From contig OY754979.1 of the NCBI GenBank assembly GCA_963576475.1, forward strand, positions 31,511,778 to 31,575,777: 64,000 nucleotides of DNA, given 5' to 3'. This document shows positions 11,125 through 22,794 of this stretch, piece by piece; position 1 is the stretch's first letter, and each line of letters opens with the position of its first letter. The position numbers were made by a program, and so were the translations under genes. This stretch comes from Molanna angustata (Eukaryota > Arthropoda > Insecta > Trichoptera > Molannidae). Below the pieces are notes generated by a model. It had not been told where the DNA came from, did not search any database, and saw only the letters and a program-made list of their open reading frames with translations.

Positions 11125-11277
11125 AAATTATGCATATTAGAAATACATTAGGAAAACTCAAAAAAATATTTTAGCATCACTGGTTTCTGAATGAAATAAT
11201 ATAATATCTGACATGTTTTCGTTTTTTTATATGGGTATGTCTCATTAGAGGGGAAAGTTCCTTCGACACAACTGCAA
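11125..11277 (+). pseudogene. Truncated copy of lysozyme gene 2 intron 1/exon 2 junction
   Basis: Bases 11125-11277 repeat gene 2 from about 7085 to 7220, that is the intron 1 end plus the first 15 codons of exon 2, including the GESSFDTT region. The acceptor is destroyed: ATAG|GG of gene 2 reads ATATGG here. A 25-bp insert interrupts the intron part, and the copy stops abruptly inside exon 2, joined to unrelated repeat sequence. It cannot be spliced or expressed as lysozyme. Confidence 0.85.
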
Positions 11278-11500
11278 TAAAAAAACTTTCAAAGCTGCAT
11301 TGATAAGGGAACTCAATATGAAGGCATAATTGGTGAACGTTGCGCAGGCGCATAAAGTGACAGCGGATGACAGGTCGTAAGCTATGTAGGTGCATTGAGT
11401 TCCTGGTTCTTCTATGATATTCCAGATGTTAAAAATTTGTCAAAAAATATCATTGAAAAAATCCAATTTTTGCGTAGGTACCTATATGTAACTTTTAAAA
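11278..11500 (+). mobile_element. Fragment of the inverted-arm element family
   Basis: From AACTTTCAAAGCTGCATTGA to about 11495 this matches the left arm of the element at 52299-54105 (its 52425-52660 portion) with small deletions. It begins directly at the breakpoint of the lysozyme relic. Confidence 0.75.
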
Positions 11501-11517
11501 AATATTCGATTTTTTAT

Positions 11518-12255
11518 ATTATACTAGTGATCCCCCGGCAAACTTCGTATTGCCTGTATAATTAAAAATGGTCCTTCATTACCACCCGTCGCTTCAGACC
11601 CTTCAGTACCTCGCGTCCCTTCAGTTACTCCCGTCCCTTCAGTTACTCCCGTCCCTTCAGTTACTCCCGTCCCTTCAGTTACTCCCGTCCCTTCAGTTAC
11701 TCCCGTCCCTTCAGTTACTCCCGTCCCTTCAGTTACTCCCGTCCCTTCAGTTACTCCCGTCCCTTCAGTTACTCCCGTCCCTTCAGTTACTCCCGTCCCT
11801 TCAGTTACTCCCGTCCCTTCAGTTACTCCCGTCCCTTCAGTTACTCCCGTCCCTTCAGTTACTCCCGTCCCTTCAGTTACTCCCGTCCCTTCAGTTACTC
11901 CCGTCCCTTCAGTTACTCCCGTCCCTTCAGTTACTCCCGTCCCTTCAGACCCTTTAGTACCTCCCTTCCCTTCATTACCTCCCGTCCCTTCAGTAGGTCC
12001 CGGTCATACGCTCGACAATTCACCAAAGTTTCATTGCGATCGGATGAACGGTTCTCAGGATAGTCCACCTTCATAGGTAAAATGACCTATTACCCGATGA
12101 AGAAGAAGAAGAAGTTAAAAATTTTTGATCCAGAAACCATCCCGGGCATACTCTCGACAACTCACCAAAGTTTCATCACAATCGGATGAACGGTTTAGGA
12201 GCGCATTCAACACATACATGATACATACATAGATACAAACATTCAAATTTATAAT
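11518..12255 (+). repeat. Dispersed repeat containing an 18-bp minisatellite
   Basis: The block opens with TACTAGTGATCCCCCGGCAAAC and closes with TTCAAATTTATAATATAGAT, ends of a common insect interspersed repeat. Between them, 11625-11950 is a pure 18-bp tandem repeat (TTCAGTTACTCCCGTCCC, about 18 copies). Downstream there are two similar blocks around CACCAAAGTTTCAT (12022 and 12165). The open frame through the minisatellite (SLQLLP repeated) is a by-product of the period being a multiple of three. Confidence 0.75.
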
Positions 12256-13440
12256 ATAGATAAACTGCTATGTCGTATATAATGCCGAAAATTAATTAGT
12301 TCATTTAACATATTTTCTCAGATGTTTGACTGGATGAAATTGGCTCCAGGCAATAAGTCCGCCATTTTTACAATGAATTATTATGTTTTTGTACAAAAAG
12401 TGTTAAATAAATAAATAAAATATAATTAATGACATTAACAAACTGGAAAATTCGAATTTCTCAGTTGTGTTATTAATATTATTCGATAACAATTATAATT
12501 AGATACCTATATCTAATTGATTAGTTTTTAACTGTAATAATTTCCATACATTCATAAATCATAGTGTATTTATTTTAGTACAACTCTTTGATTTTATTTA
12601 TTTATTTATTTACAAATAAACATATAAAGCCTGGTATATTATATAATGAAATCTCTTGCAATCTATTCAATCAACGTGAACCCTCTAGTAAATTTAATAG
12701 GGCATAACAAATAAGAGAATGCGGGCGACTGTTTTATAAAGCATTGATGGAAAAAATGTAAAAAAGCTACTAGATTAAATTATGATAGGAAACATTAATT
12801 GATTTTGATCACATGTAATATTGTAAATAATTCTTTTGTATTTTTAAATAAATAAATAAAATATCAACTTATTTTATTGGTTGATACAAATTAGTATTTC
12901 CTGCCCTGAAATAGGTTTATGCACAGGAGGCGACACCCGCATTCTTCAGCTTGGCGAGCTATACCTTAGTATAATCTCATTTGGCCTTTTTAATAATATT
13001 TTTTGGATAAACTGTATAGCGCCGTTTTTGTGAATATTTCACCTCAAGGGCGTTGAAAATTGATTATGTTGAGGATGTAAGATTTGTAAAATTTATATAT
13101 TTGTCTATACGGCTAGAAGCCTTTTACAATAAAAAATATATAAAGTAGTTACAAAAGTATTTAACAAAAAAAAAATTATGAAATTGATAAGCCACAAAAT
13201 TATATTGGATTCACAAAACAAAGTCAAAAAGCACAATAACTTAAAATTTAGAAATTATATATAATCACTAGATACATACTATACAAAAAAGCGAAAGTAA
13301 GAAAGTAATAAAAAAATAAAAAATAAAAACACATTATAAATTATTAACTCGAAAGAATAAAACAATTCAATAATCAATGAACGATGCATTAAAATGACGA
13401 AAAATTGTCAATGCAAAAATGGCTATATTCGGACGATAAA
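12256..13440. other. AT-rich intergenic DNA with LINE-tail remnants
   Basis: A LINE-type tail resembling 2010-2075 lies at 12345-12420. TTTA runs at 12595-12612 and AAAT at 12848-12862 mark further retroposon ends. No gene is seen. Confidence 0.45.
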
Positions 13441-13448
13441 ACAGTTTC

Positions 13449-13703
13449 AGCCATACAAAAAACTGGGTAAGCGTAGGATTATAGTCTAATTGTAAGGACC
13501 ATTATATTTTCAGCCATACAAAAAACTGGGTAAGCGTAGGATTATAGTCTGATTGTAAGGACCACTATATTTTCAGCCATACAAAAAACTGGGTAAGCGT
13601 AGGATTATAGTCTAATTGTAAGGACCATTATATTTTCAGCCATACAAAAAACTGGGTAACCGTAGGATTATGGTCTAATAATTGTAAGGACCATTATATT
13701 TTC
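13449..13703. repeat. 63-bp minisatellite, 4 copies
   Basis: Four head-to-tail units of 63 bp beginning CAGCCATACAAAAAACTGGG are almost identical. The fourth has a 3-bp insertion and a G to C change. Confidence 0.95.
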
Positions 13704-14685
13704 CATAGATGGCATAACCTTAAATAGTATAGTACTCTACTTACAGTGCTTCAAATTAATCATTCATTTATTTGTAACCTTGTGTACATATAATTTGTCC
13801 AATGGCGAACTTATTGTCAAACGGCAATTTATCCCAACCATCAATATATTTCACTGTCGTGAACTACTGAGATACATCATATATTAAGTTTAATATTTTT
13901 ATTTTAGAGACAAGTGCAAACATCTAGTCATTCTTTCCAGAAACAGACTTGATGGAAATTGATGGAAATTATAGTTTCGGTTGTACAGAGGACTCAAAAT
14001 TTAATCGTACGTGAAATTGTCTAATTTACATCGCAACAATATTTCTTTTAATAATTATCATGAATCTGAATCATACCATCAGATACAAACATTACGTTCC
14101 CGAAGATTAATGCTAGACACAAATTTCTTATACAAAATTGTTAACAACACAACCGATTCTTCATACTTACTTGGATAAATATCTCTTAATTGCCCCCAGC
14201 GACACACTCGATCAAACGATTTGTTCTTTGTAAAATGCCCGCGAACCAATTTCATAAAAAAATCATACATAAATCGTTCAACAACAAATTAAATAATTCG
14301 CAAACCCTGGGCATTTTTCATGATAACTTTGGTAAATTTAGGTCCCGGGTGGGGCTGTTGTTGGTATGATCTATTGGGGCGAAATTGAAAATCTTTGAGG
14401 TTATTCCTATACCTCTATTCCCTCTCCTTTCCTGTTCTATAGAGGTTTGTACGCCAAATTCTTAATTAATAAGTACTTTTTGTTGTTGTTTATATTTTGT
14501 ATTGTAAAGATTTTGATTGTATAAAAGCATTAGGGAACTTAACTGGTTTTGTATATTTATTGTTTTTTCTTTTCCCACCAACTCTATATAACTGTTTGTT
14601 CCCAGAAATAAATAAAGCAAAATAAAAATAAAATAAAATAAAATAAAATAGAATCATCATCTTGAAATTTGAAAAAATCGTAAGT
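13704..14685. other. Intergenic DNA left of the BEL/Pao element
   Basis: No convincing gene. Short open frames at 14079-14270 and 14490-14702 on the minus strand show no family resemblance. An AAAAT run lies at 14612-14650. Confidence 0.4.
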
Positions 14686-14690
14686 ATATA

Positions 14691-15158
14691 TTTTCGCGCC
14701 ACAAAATTTAAAATTTGTATATAACTGCATTTGACTTATTTGAGGGCCTCTGTGTGTCATTCGAATAAGTAATGCACCAACTCGGCCAATAGGATGGCCG
14801 GATGTTTTATCGCGATCGCAGTTCAGTTGTCAATTTGATGACCATCCGCAACGTGTGTTCGCCCGCTCGCACTGTGAAAAGAAGATTTTTCACTTATCAA
14901 TTCGATCACGCATCTAAGTTTTCGCAATCATCTCGCCGCTATAATTTTGGACCAATTGTGACATCTTCAGCTGCCCACACTGCAGAGAACGCCCTTCCAG
15001 CCCCCTGGTCTAAAGGTAGGTGCATTATTTTGTTTTGGTGCCACTGGAGGTGTTCAGATCGTTAAATGCAGAAATAATCATTCATACCACCTCGCATTCT
15101 CTACCCTCTACAAATAGAATCAATTTAAAACCGAACCAGCGCCGCTCTCGCATCAACA
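14691..15158 (+). repeat. 5' LTR of BEL/Pao element
   Basis: It matches the 3' LTR over 468 bp. It ends in CATCAACA (canonical CA end); its first bases are TTTTCGCG where the 3' copy has TGTTCGCG. The 87-codon open frame inside (14802-15065) is repeated identically at 22906-23169 because the LTRs are duplicates; it is not a gene. Confidence 0.93.
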
Positions 15159-15164
15159 TAGTTT

Positions 15165-15185
15165 TGGCACATACGAGCCGGATAT
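15165..15185 (+). promoter_or_regulatory. Candidate primer-binding site
   Basis: Six bases after the LTR end, TGGCACATACGAGCCGGAT begins with TGG as expected for pairing to a tRNA 3' CCA. The CGAGCCGGA part equals the complement of the tRNA-Tyr T-arm/acceptor region, but the spacing is not perfect, so the primer tRNA is uncertain. Confidence 0.5.
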
Positions 15186-15712
15186 GAAGTTATAATATAT
15201 TTGATTTGTAATTTTTAATATATTTAGTATCATTAAAATAATACCCAAGTGCATGTTGCTATAGAGTACATATTCGCCTACACGCTAATATTGTTTTATA
15301 TAGGCTGGCCAATCTTGACTTTGGTATGACTCATCGCAAAAATATGTCGATCGAACAAAAATACTTCTGCTTTTAATGTATCTATTTCTTATTCTCTGTA
15401 TATAAAAAAACAAAGACGGAAGATGAAAGTAAGTCGCAGTGAAAAAACCAAACTCCCATATAAAATGTTGAAACGTACGTCTTTTATAAATCATACACTT
15501 ATTTCGAAGATACCACGTGACGTTTGTGAATGTGAATGACGTTTTAAAGAAATATTTCAAATCTTCGTCTATAGGGTGACAATTTGTCCTAGTGCGTATT
15601 TTTAAACAACAAAAACATTATTTTAATAAATAGAATGTATGAAATTTGTTTCATACACACCACAACCATTTATTTGTCATTGATATTTTATTATTTATTA
15701 AATACTAGCTGA

Positions 15713-16150
15713 GAAGCATCGCTTCGCTCAGCTTCTAAGCTAGGGCTTTCAGCCTACTTTTTACCGCTGCGCGGTAAATGGCCGCCTTCGGCGGTTCATG
15801 CGACAAAATGAAACGAAGCTTTTATGGTAGGTACTTAAAAAATATATTCGGTACAGTGTTAACCAACACCTGGTGGACGTCACAATGTCTAGTGGACTTC
15901 ACAAGGTGCGGGCTTCCAGTCCATTGCCAGTGTTGTTTTTGCGGCTACTCCGCATGGACACATGGCCCCAGCCACACGCCCCATGAACATGCCCATGACG
16001 ATGCCAATAGTCCATGAAGACTTGGCCACGTCAACCTGAGCACCCGCGAGGAAGAACGAACGCTTGCCCTTAACCGTGAGTGCCGTGAAAAGATAAATTA
16101 CTCTGCATGCTGCAATTTATCGACCTGCATCTTCGCTTTGTGTCTCATGG
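15713..16150 (-). other. GC-rich island with a minus-strand open frame, perhaps captured gene sequence
   Basis: The island starts with a hairpin-rich edge (TACTAGCTGAGAAGCATCGC, TTACCGCTGCGCGGTAAA, GCCGCCTTCGGCGG). On the minus strand from about 16118 to 15887 an open frame of about 75 codons includes VKGKRSFFLAGAQVDVAKSS and ends at a stop. GC content is far above the surroundings. I do not recognise the protein. Hairpins plus a captured exon-like segment would fit a Helitron-type carrier, but this is speculation. Confidence 0.35.
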
Positions 16151-16338
16151 GCATATTATGATGAGTAACAGCACTCTATTCTCCATCATCAAAATGTAGT
16201 TAATTACCTCATTTTGATTATTTTTAAATACATAAGTATTTTTTTTATTTATGTTAGTTCAATTAATCCAAACTTTGGGTTGCCCATATAGAACGAATGT
16301 GTTTTTAAAGTTGTAACGTGCACAGCATACATTATTTT

Positions 16339-16794
16339 ATAATAAATAATCAATAGTTGTTGATGATAATATTTCATTTTGATGACCTTTTTATTATTTC
16401 GATATTATTCTCATCGGAAGAAAACTTATATTTTTTAACGCATTGCGGCGCTTTTGTGATGTCATTCAAATAATACTCCATAGTTAAATAATAATTAAAT
16501 TTCAAGACCTGACACGAAAGTAGAAGGTACATAAATATTTTGTAATTTTATATATTTTAAACTGTAATCAATAATCAATAGTTGTTGATAATAATATTAT
16601 TTCATTTTGATGATCTTTTTATTATTTCGATATTATTCTCATCGGAAGAAAACTTATATTTTTAAACGCATTTCGGCGCTTTTGTGATATCATTCAAATA
16701 ATACTCCATAATTGAATAATAATTAAATTTCAAGACCTGCACGAAAGTAGAAGGTATTTAAATATTTTGTAATCTTATATATTTTTAAACTGTA
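16339..16794. repeat. Tandem duplication of about 228 bp
   Basis: Two adjacent copies, each running from AATCAATAGTTGTTGATGATA-like sequence through CTCATCGGAAGAAAACTTAT to TTTAAACTGTA, differ at scattered positions and small indels. Confidence 0.9.
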
Positions 16795-18762
16795 TCCCTG
16801 TTTTACAAAATTTCGTACAAATAAAGTTATTTTTTGTAAAAATGATTTTATATTGTGTTTCCATAAGTTTGAAAATTTTCCGATAGATGTCGAAAACCAA
16901 CCATTTATACACTTTGTATATTTTTTCGTATTTATTAAAAAAAAATTAGGCGTTACCACAAAAAAAGAATATTTTTCCCGAAATATGTATAATATTGACT
17001 ATCTTTAAACAAAAAATCAATATAATTGGCGTTGTAGGCCACTTGTAAAGAATCACCATTTTGACAGCTAAATCGGTAAAACAATGCAAGTAAAGCAAAT
17101 CTGACCCACAATGCAAAAGGAAACACTTGTTCCGTGTAAATTGTTCCCTCTCCCTATGTAGGATTTTATTATTTCGTGCCTTTTGAGCTCTGGCTATGAC
17201 GGGAACAAACAAAATTTTACGTTGGCATCAGTGTGCATTATAATAACCGTAAGGATATATTCTCATAAATCAATTTTGGCGACTCGGCGAGTAATGCAAA
17301 AAAGCATTCTATAAGTCTTATTATATAACATTAAAACATACTTTCTTTTGAAAATAACATAAAAAACATATTAGCTCGCGAGGCTTTGTGTTTTTATACT
17401 GTTTCAAATGTTATATTATAAAAATGTAATATTATAAGATTTTTGCTCTACTGTAAAATTGACGATTTTGACATAGTAAGGTTTCAAACGAAAGACAGAC
17501 AGACAGACTGACATGAATTTAGCCGTGCACAAACATGTGCAAATCCAGAACGACAATCTTTCCAGGTCTCTTTTATTTATATGCAGATGATGTGTTTAAC
17601 ATGACCTGTTTTACTTTTGAAAAATTGTTTATATTGTGTAAAGTCCTCAGTTGCAACATCAAATCACAGTAAACCTTCAACATACTCGAACCAGTTGCTT
17701 CTCGGACTCCTCCATTAACACAGCAGCCCTACTATAGAACAATCTTGACCGAATTCTGTGTTTCACCTTCTCTTATTATAAGATCGAAAAAATATATTAT
17801 TAATTTATCAGATTGCAAACCTTCCCAAAGGCTACGTAGTGCACTACTTCGGAAGCGTAGAATGGACCTAATTCCTTATAGCTGCCCTTACGCAGACATG
17901 TTAAGTAAGGTAAGAATTAATAATTACATTCTTTATTGTCTTAAATGATGTAATAAGTGAAAATGGAAAGATGATCAAAGTTAAATAAAAAAATTGGGTC
18001 CATTGTAAACAAAATGATGGTCACCGTATTGGCATCCAAATTACATGTAAAAACATACGACTTACGACGGGTCGCATAGTTTTTTGATGACGTCATACTA
18101 AAGTCAAGCGTGGCCGGCCTATACCCACAGTACATTGAATGGAAAAAAAATGTTGTGGTATATTATATATTTACCGCCAAAAAACCATCGATCGCTGCGT
18201 TTGTTCATTGTACGTATATATATACATATAATTTCATTAGTGTTGTTTAATACGAAGTTGCATATTATCGTTAGTCATTTGCTGTACACTCGCATTCGTT
18301 TTATAAAAAATAATATTTTTATATTCGAATTATCCGCTAACCGCTAATTTTGTAACATTGTATAGTGACTAGTTTATTTTATGCCCGCGACAGTACGTAT
18401 TTTATGTTTGATAGTGCATATACCTACATATAGGTATACATATAACTGCAGCGCACCCGAATATACCTACTACGTTTACAAAAAATAATATCGTAAACAT
18501 TCTCATTTATTCGCTTGATTTTATATTTCGCTTTGTTTACACTTCAACGCTTACACATTTAAGTATCACATATAGGTACCTACGCATTGTTATTTAGGTA
18601 TATATATATTATATTTATTTTACGCATTCTCTCAATATATATTTATACCTAATTGTTAACTACTTAGCAGCTCATCGCATTGCTTATTTAAGTTTGGTTT
18701 TCTTTATCTGTGTTTGATATATATTTTATATTTAATTTCATCGCTCGCTTTATTTTAAAATA

Positions 18763-19523
18763 ATGGCTACAAGTAAATCATCAACATCATCAGTGTCATC
18801 TAAAGAAAAACAAATTAAACTACTCGAAGCTGAGAAACTTTCATACTTCGCTCGTACCCAAAATATTTTTGACAGCATACAAAATTTAAAAAATAACACG
18901 GCCATAGAACCAGATTCATAGATATTGTAAAAAATTTAAATGACATCCAAATGGAAATAAATCCTTCATTTTCACCTAATTTTGATATTCTTAATACATA
19001 TGATGAGATATATGCCGCTATTCAGAATACAAAAAAAATGTATGAAGTAAATTCGCCAAATGTGTCAGAAACTCATATATCGGCAAACGATAATGGTAAA
19101 AAATTTATTAAATTGCCTGCTATAGATATTCCTTTCTTTGATGGGAAATTGGAAAACTGGTCTATATTTTATGAGTCTTTTAAAACCAATATTCATTTAA
19201 ATCAATCGCTTAATGATTCTCAACGTATGCAATATTTGATTGGGAAACTCTCGCATTCCGCTTTAAATGTTTTTTCGGGAATTATACCTACAGGTGATAA
19301 TTATTCCAGCGTATGGGATAGTTTAGTCAAAAGGTTTCAAGATAAACGAAATCTGGGCACTCAATACGTAAACAATATTTTTGACATTAAGTCAGCTACA
19401 CACACCGCAACCAGTTTGAATAGTTTTAGTGAAAGATTTTCCGCGTCTGTTGCTGCCTTAAAGCAATTAGATATAGACGACTTAACAGATTTTTTATTTT
19501 TTGTTGTGCTATTCGCAAGTTAG
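18763..19523 (+). pseudogene. BEL/Pao gag, frameshifted
   Basis: A + strand frame opens at ATG 18763 (MATSKSSTSS) and stops at 18919. The neighbouring frame continues from about 18915 (FIDIVKNLND) through the gag block with FDGKLENWSIFYESF, typical of the DUF1759 gag of BEL/Pao elements, to 19523. A second shift near 19495 moves the text to the frame of the pol ORF (AIRKLDAQTVNEFE). Gag makes the particle that packages element RNA. With two shifts this copy cannot make a full-length protein. Confidence 0.85.
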
Positions 19524-19549
19524 ATGCACAAACTGTAAATGAATTCGAG

Positions 19550-21250
19550 ATGTCTGTTAGGGATAAGGAAATTCCCTCAATGACTGAATTGATGGAATTC
19601 GTAAAGGGAAAAGTTAAAATTTTGGAACGCACATCTCATAATAATAATAATAATTTTTATAATACAAATAAATCGCATTCTTACAAAAATAAATCACAAA
19701 ACATTTCTAAATCTTTTATGACTAACGTCGATTCTTCAAATAAAAAATGTTCATTGTGTAAATTCACGCATTCGCATTTTTATCAATGTAACAAGTTTAA
19801 GGAGCTTACACCAAAAAACCGGTTTAATTCGGTAAAATTAATAAATGGATGTTCTAACTGCTTAAGCTGTATTCATGAAAGTAAAGCATGTCAGTCAAAG
19901 CAATTTTGTAAAATTTGTGGAAAACGACATCATACTATGTTGCATTTCGATGATAATAATTTAATTACAAAAAATGATAGTTGTAATGATATTCCAATAC
20001 CTAGTACATCCACATCACAAAATATTTCGACGTCTTTGTATTCTCATAGTAGTAAATTGCCTCATTCAAGGGTAATTTTACCTACGGCTCAAGTATACGC
20101 CTACGTCAATGAACATAATAAACAAGTTGTCAGATGTTTAATAGATAATGCATCTCAAAATAATCTGATTACTCTCGCTTGTTGTAAAAAATTAAATTTC
20201 AAAATAACTTCATTAAATAATTCAATTATTAAGGGAATAGGTACAAGCTGTAGACCAATACATGGATACACGTCATTTAAAATTAAATCACGCGTTTCTA
20301 ATCAAGAATATAATATTCAATGTTTAGTTTTAGACTGCATTACTGACCCCTTGCCTACTGAATATATTGACCATGCAATCTATTTGCAATTAAGGACAAT
20401 TCCGTTAGCTGATCACAGTTGGAATATGCCTGGCGATATAGAAGTTGTGCTTGGAGCACAATTATTTCCATACCTATTAATGGGAGGGAGAATTAAAGTG
20501 CCAAATTTGTCACCGCTAATTGAAACCACTTTAGGATATATAATAATGGGTAATATACCCAACGCATCAAAAAACACCGCATCTAACTTAAATAAATTTA
20601 CCGCATCGCAAAACGCAACTATTTCCGCTATTTCACAAATCGCTCATGGTGATATAGATTCAATATCTTTTTGCGCTATCACTGATTTAGAAAGGACTTT
20701 GCGTGGGTTCTGGGAATTGGAAGAATTGCCTAAGAAACAATATCTAAGTCCCGAAGACACAGCCTGTGAAAATAATTATGTTTCTACAGTTTCTCGAAAT
20801 GAACAGGGCCGTTACATTGTTGCTCTTCCGTTCTGTAAAAACCCTAATGTATTGGGAAATTCTCATGCTATTGCTCAGCGTCGCTTTCTTGCTTTAGAGC
20901 GTAAATTTAAATCCGTACCCACGCTCCGCGAGAATTATAATAAAGTCATAAATGAATATCTAAATCAAGGTTATTTATCGGAGGTTCCTACCTCTGAATC
21001 ATCTGATACAGGATATTATATACCGCATCACCCTATTATTCGCGAGAATAAGGATACGACCCAGTTACGTATTGTACTGGATCCTACCATCAAGACGCAT
21101 TCAGGATTATCTTTGAACGATATACTGTATACCGGACCCAATTTACAGGCTGATCTTTTTAAGTTGTTACTTAATTTTCGCGTTTTTTCTATTGCATTAA
21201 CCGCAGATATAAAGCAAATGTTAATTCTCATACTGGACCGAATCTTTTGA
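19550..21250 (+). CDS. BEL/Pao gag end, zinc knuckles, protease and start of RT (truncated)
   Basis: An open frame of 566 codons. Residues about 65-140 carry BEL/Pao zinc knuckles (CSLC...C, CSNCLSCIHESKAC, CKICGKRHHTMLH). The aspartic protease follows with the active-site stretch CLIDNASQNN (Asp199), near the family form LLDSGSQ. From about residue 385 the RT begins (FWELEELP, YYIPHHPIIRE, LRIVLDPT, SLNDILYTGPNLQADL), and it breaks off after IALTADIKQM. The YxDD box and RNase H are absent; the next recognisable text is integrase in an adjoining frame. The ORF therefore encodes only the front of the polyprotein. Confidence 0.88.
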   Translation: MSVRDKEIPSMTELMEFVKGKVKILERTSHNNNNNFYNTNKSHSYKNKSQNISKSFMTNVDSSNKKCSLCKFTHSHFYQCNKFKELTPKNRFNSVKLINGCSNCLSCIHESKACQSKQFCKICGKRHHTMLHFDDNNLITKNDSCNDIPIPSTSTSQNISTSLYSHSSKLPHSRVILPTAQVYAYVNEHNKQVVRCLIDNASQNNLITLACCKKLNFKITSLNNSIIKGIGTSCRPIHGYTSFKIKSRVSNQEYNIQCLVLDCITDPLPTEYIDHAIYLQLRTIPLADHSWNMPGDIEVVLGAQLFPYLLMGGRIKVPNLSPLIETTLGYIIMGNIPNASKNTASNLNKFTASQNATISAISQIAHGDIDSISFCAITDLERTLRGFWELEELPKKQYLSPEDTACENNYVSTVSRNEQGRYIVALPFCKNPNVLGNSHAIAQRRFLALERKFKSVPTLRENYNKVINEYLNQGYLSEVPTSESSDTGYYIPHHPIIRENKDTTQLRIVLDPTIKTHSGLSLNDILYTGPNLQADLFKLLLNFRVFSIALTADIKQMLILILDRIF

Positions 21251-22317
21251 TGTCCATTATACGCCAACGCCTTTGGATTTTGTCTGCTAGAAGCGTAATT
21301 CGATGGAGATTGGCCAAATGTAACAATTGCTTCCGTTTGTCGCCTAAACATACATCGCCAAAAATGGCCGATCTTCCTGCTTGTAGAATTTCAGAGGCTA
21401 AAGCATTTCTCCATTGTGGAGTAGACTTCATGGGTCCGATGCGTATCACGCTTTCGCGTCGTCGTGGACAACATTCTCAGAAGGAATACCTTTGCCTTTT
21501 CATATGTTTAGTAACTAAAGCTGTACATATCGAATTAGTTTCGGACTTGTCTTCCGACGCATTTTTATCCGCTTTCAAACGTTTCATTTCGCGTCGAGGT
21601 CCAGTATCCTGCCTTTATTCCGACAACGGAACAAATTTTGTGGGTGCAAAGGCCCAGCTTGATGAGATGTATACATTCTTAGTCAATTCCGAGTTTCAAA
21701 CTGCTTTGCATAACGAATTGACTAGCCGCCGCATAGAATGGAAAATGATACCACCTAGAGCTCCGCACTTTGGTGGTTTGTGGGAATCTAACATAAAAAG
21801 TATTAAAACTCATTTCTTTCGCGTCATTGGAAGTCAACTTTTATCTTACGAGGAAATGTTGACCGTGATTGCTCAAATTGAGTGTTTATTGAATTTCCGA
21901 CCTCTCTGCATATTATCTGCTGATCCGCATCCAGAAGTTTTAACACCGGCACATTTCTTAATGTCCACCCCTCTGCAATATTTACCCGCATCAGATTTAT
22001 CGAACGCAAGCTTAAGTCTTACCAATCGTAAAAAATTGCTTGATAATCTGGTTCAGTCATACTGGAAAAAATGGCGCTTAGAGTATTTACACACGCTGCA
22101 AGCCAGACAAAAATGGTGTGATCCTGCGACTCCAATAGTAGTAGGTACAATCGTCTTGGTAGCCCAAGACAACGCACCACCTCTCCATTGGCCATTGGGA
22201 GTCATTACTCAGGTATATCCTGGTACTGATGGAACAGTTAGAGTGGCTCTGGTGAAAACCAAATCTGGGATTTTTAAGCGTCCGATTGTTAAACTTTGTC
22301 CTTTACCTACTCAATAA
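21247..22317 (+). CDS. BEL/Pao integrase and C-terminal domain
   Basis: A frame of 356 codons starts at the deletion junction. It contains the integrase zinc-binding remnant (IRQRLWIL, CNNCFRLSP) and the DDE core: Asp60 in GVDFMGP, Asp126 in YSDNGTNFVG, Glu180 in FGGLWESNIK. It also has the C-terminal DUF5641-like part (WPLGVITQVYPG, RPIVKLCPLP). Integrase inserts the element's cDNA into the chromosome. The catalytic triad is intact, but without the upstream polyprotein it has no normal start, so its translation is doubtful. Confidence 0.88.
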   Translation: MMSIIRQRLWILSARSVIRWRLAKCNNCFRLSPKHTSPKMADLPACRISEAKAFLHCGVDFMGPMRITLSRRRGQHSQKEYLCLFICLVTKAVHIELVSDLSSDAFLSAFKRFISRRGPVSCLYSDNGTNFVGAKAQLDEMYTFLVNSEFQTALHNELTSRRIEWKMIPPRAPHFGGLWESNIKSIKTHFFRVIGSQLLSYEEMLTVIAQIECLLNFRPLCILSADPHPEVLTPAHFLMSTPLQYLPASDLSNASLSLTNRKKLLDNLVQSYWKKWRLEYLHTLQARQKWCDPATPIVVGTIVLVAQDNAPPLHWPLGVITQVYPGTDGTVRVALVKTKSGIFKRPIVKLCPLPTQ

Positions 22318-22319
22318 CA

Positions 22320-22794
22320 ATCGTTTACATTATCAATCATTCTATGTATTTTTATATATATAAGTATATACATATATTTTCGCTCTAGTCATTTTCCGCT
22401 ACATATTTTCTTTATAAGTCGTTTTTCTTTATAATAATATATTCGCTCGCCATGAATTCCCGCTAAGTTTTTACGCTATGAGTTTGAGGAGTTTGTTACT
22501 CATTCTTTCGTAATTTTAATGTAATAATAAGTTAATGGTCCTTCGAGTTTCCTTTTGAAACAATTTGTTGCGATTCAATTGCCAATTTATTGTCTATATC
22601 TATAGTAACATGCTCTTAGTATAAGTTTAAATTTTATAAACTCATATTAATTTTAATGTTTTTTCATGTAATAAAGGAGTATCAATTTCCTTTATTTATT
22701 TTTTATACTTAAACAAATAATTTCTTTCGGCACCTATTGGGACTTCTTTATGTTCTTTGAAAGTAGCATTCAGGTACTTCCAAGGCCGGGAGAA
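22320..22794 (+). other. 3' untranslated part of BEL/Pao with polypurine tract
   Basis: AT-rich sequence between the integrase stop and the 3' LTR. Its last bases AAGGCCGGGAGAA (22782-22794) form the candidate polypurine tract that primes plus-strand DNA at the LTR edge. Confidence 0.6.

Larger units (their letters stand above)
15186..18762 (+). other. Oversized leader of the BEL/Pao element, with foreign inserts
   Basis: This stretch replaces the usual short untranslated leader. It holds AT-rich DNA, a GC-rich island (15713-16150), a 228-bp tandem duplication (16339-16794) and short weak frames. The exact boundaries of the inserted DNA cannot be set by eye. Confidence 0.5.

Noticed and set aside
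11568..11957. 129-codon frame of SLQLLP repeats
   Set aside because: The 18-bp minisatellite period keeps the frame open. There is no start context, signal or splice evidence for a repeat protein.
14802..15065. 87-codon frame, identical again at 22906-23169
   Set aside because: Both lie inside the LTRs of the BEL/Pao element, so duplication reflects the LTR pair, not a gene family.
15778..16017. 79-codon plus-strand frame rich in His and Cys
   Set aside because: It is the antisense of a more convincing minus-strand frame in a GC-rich island and has no gene structure.
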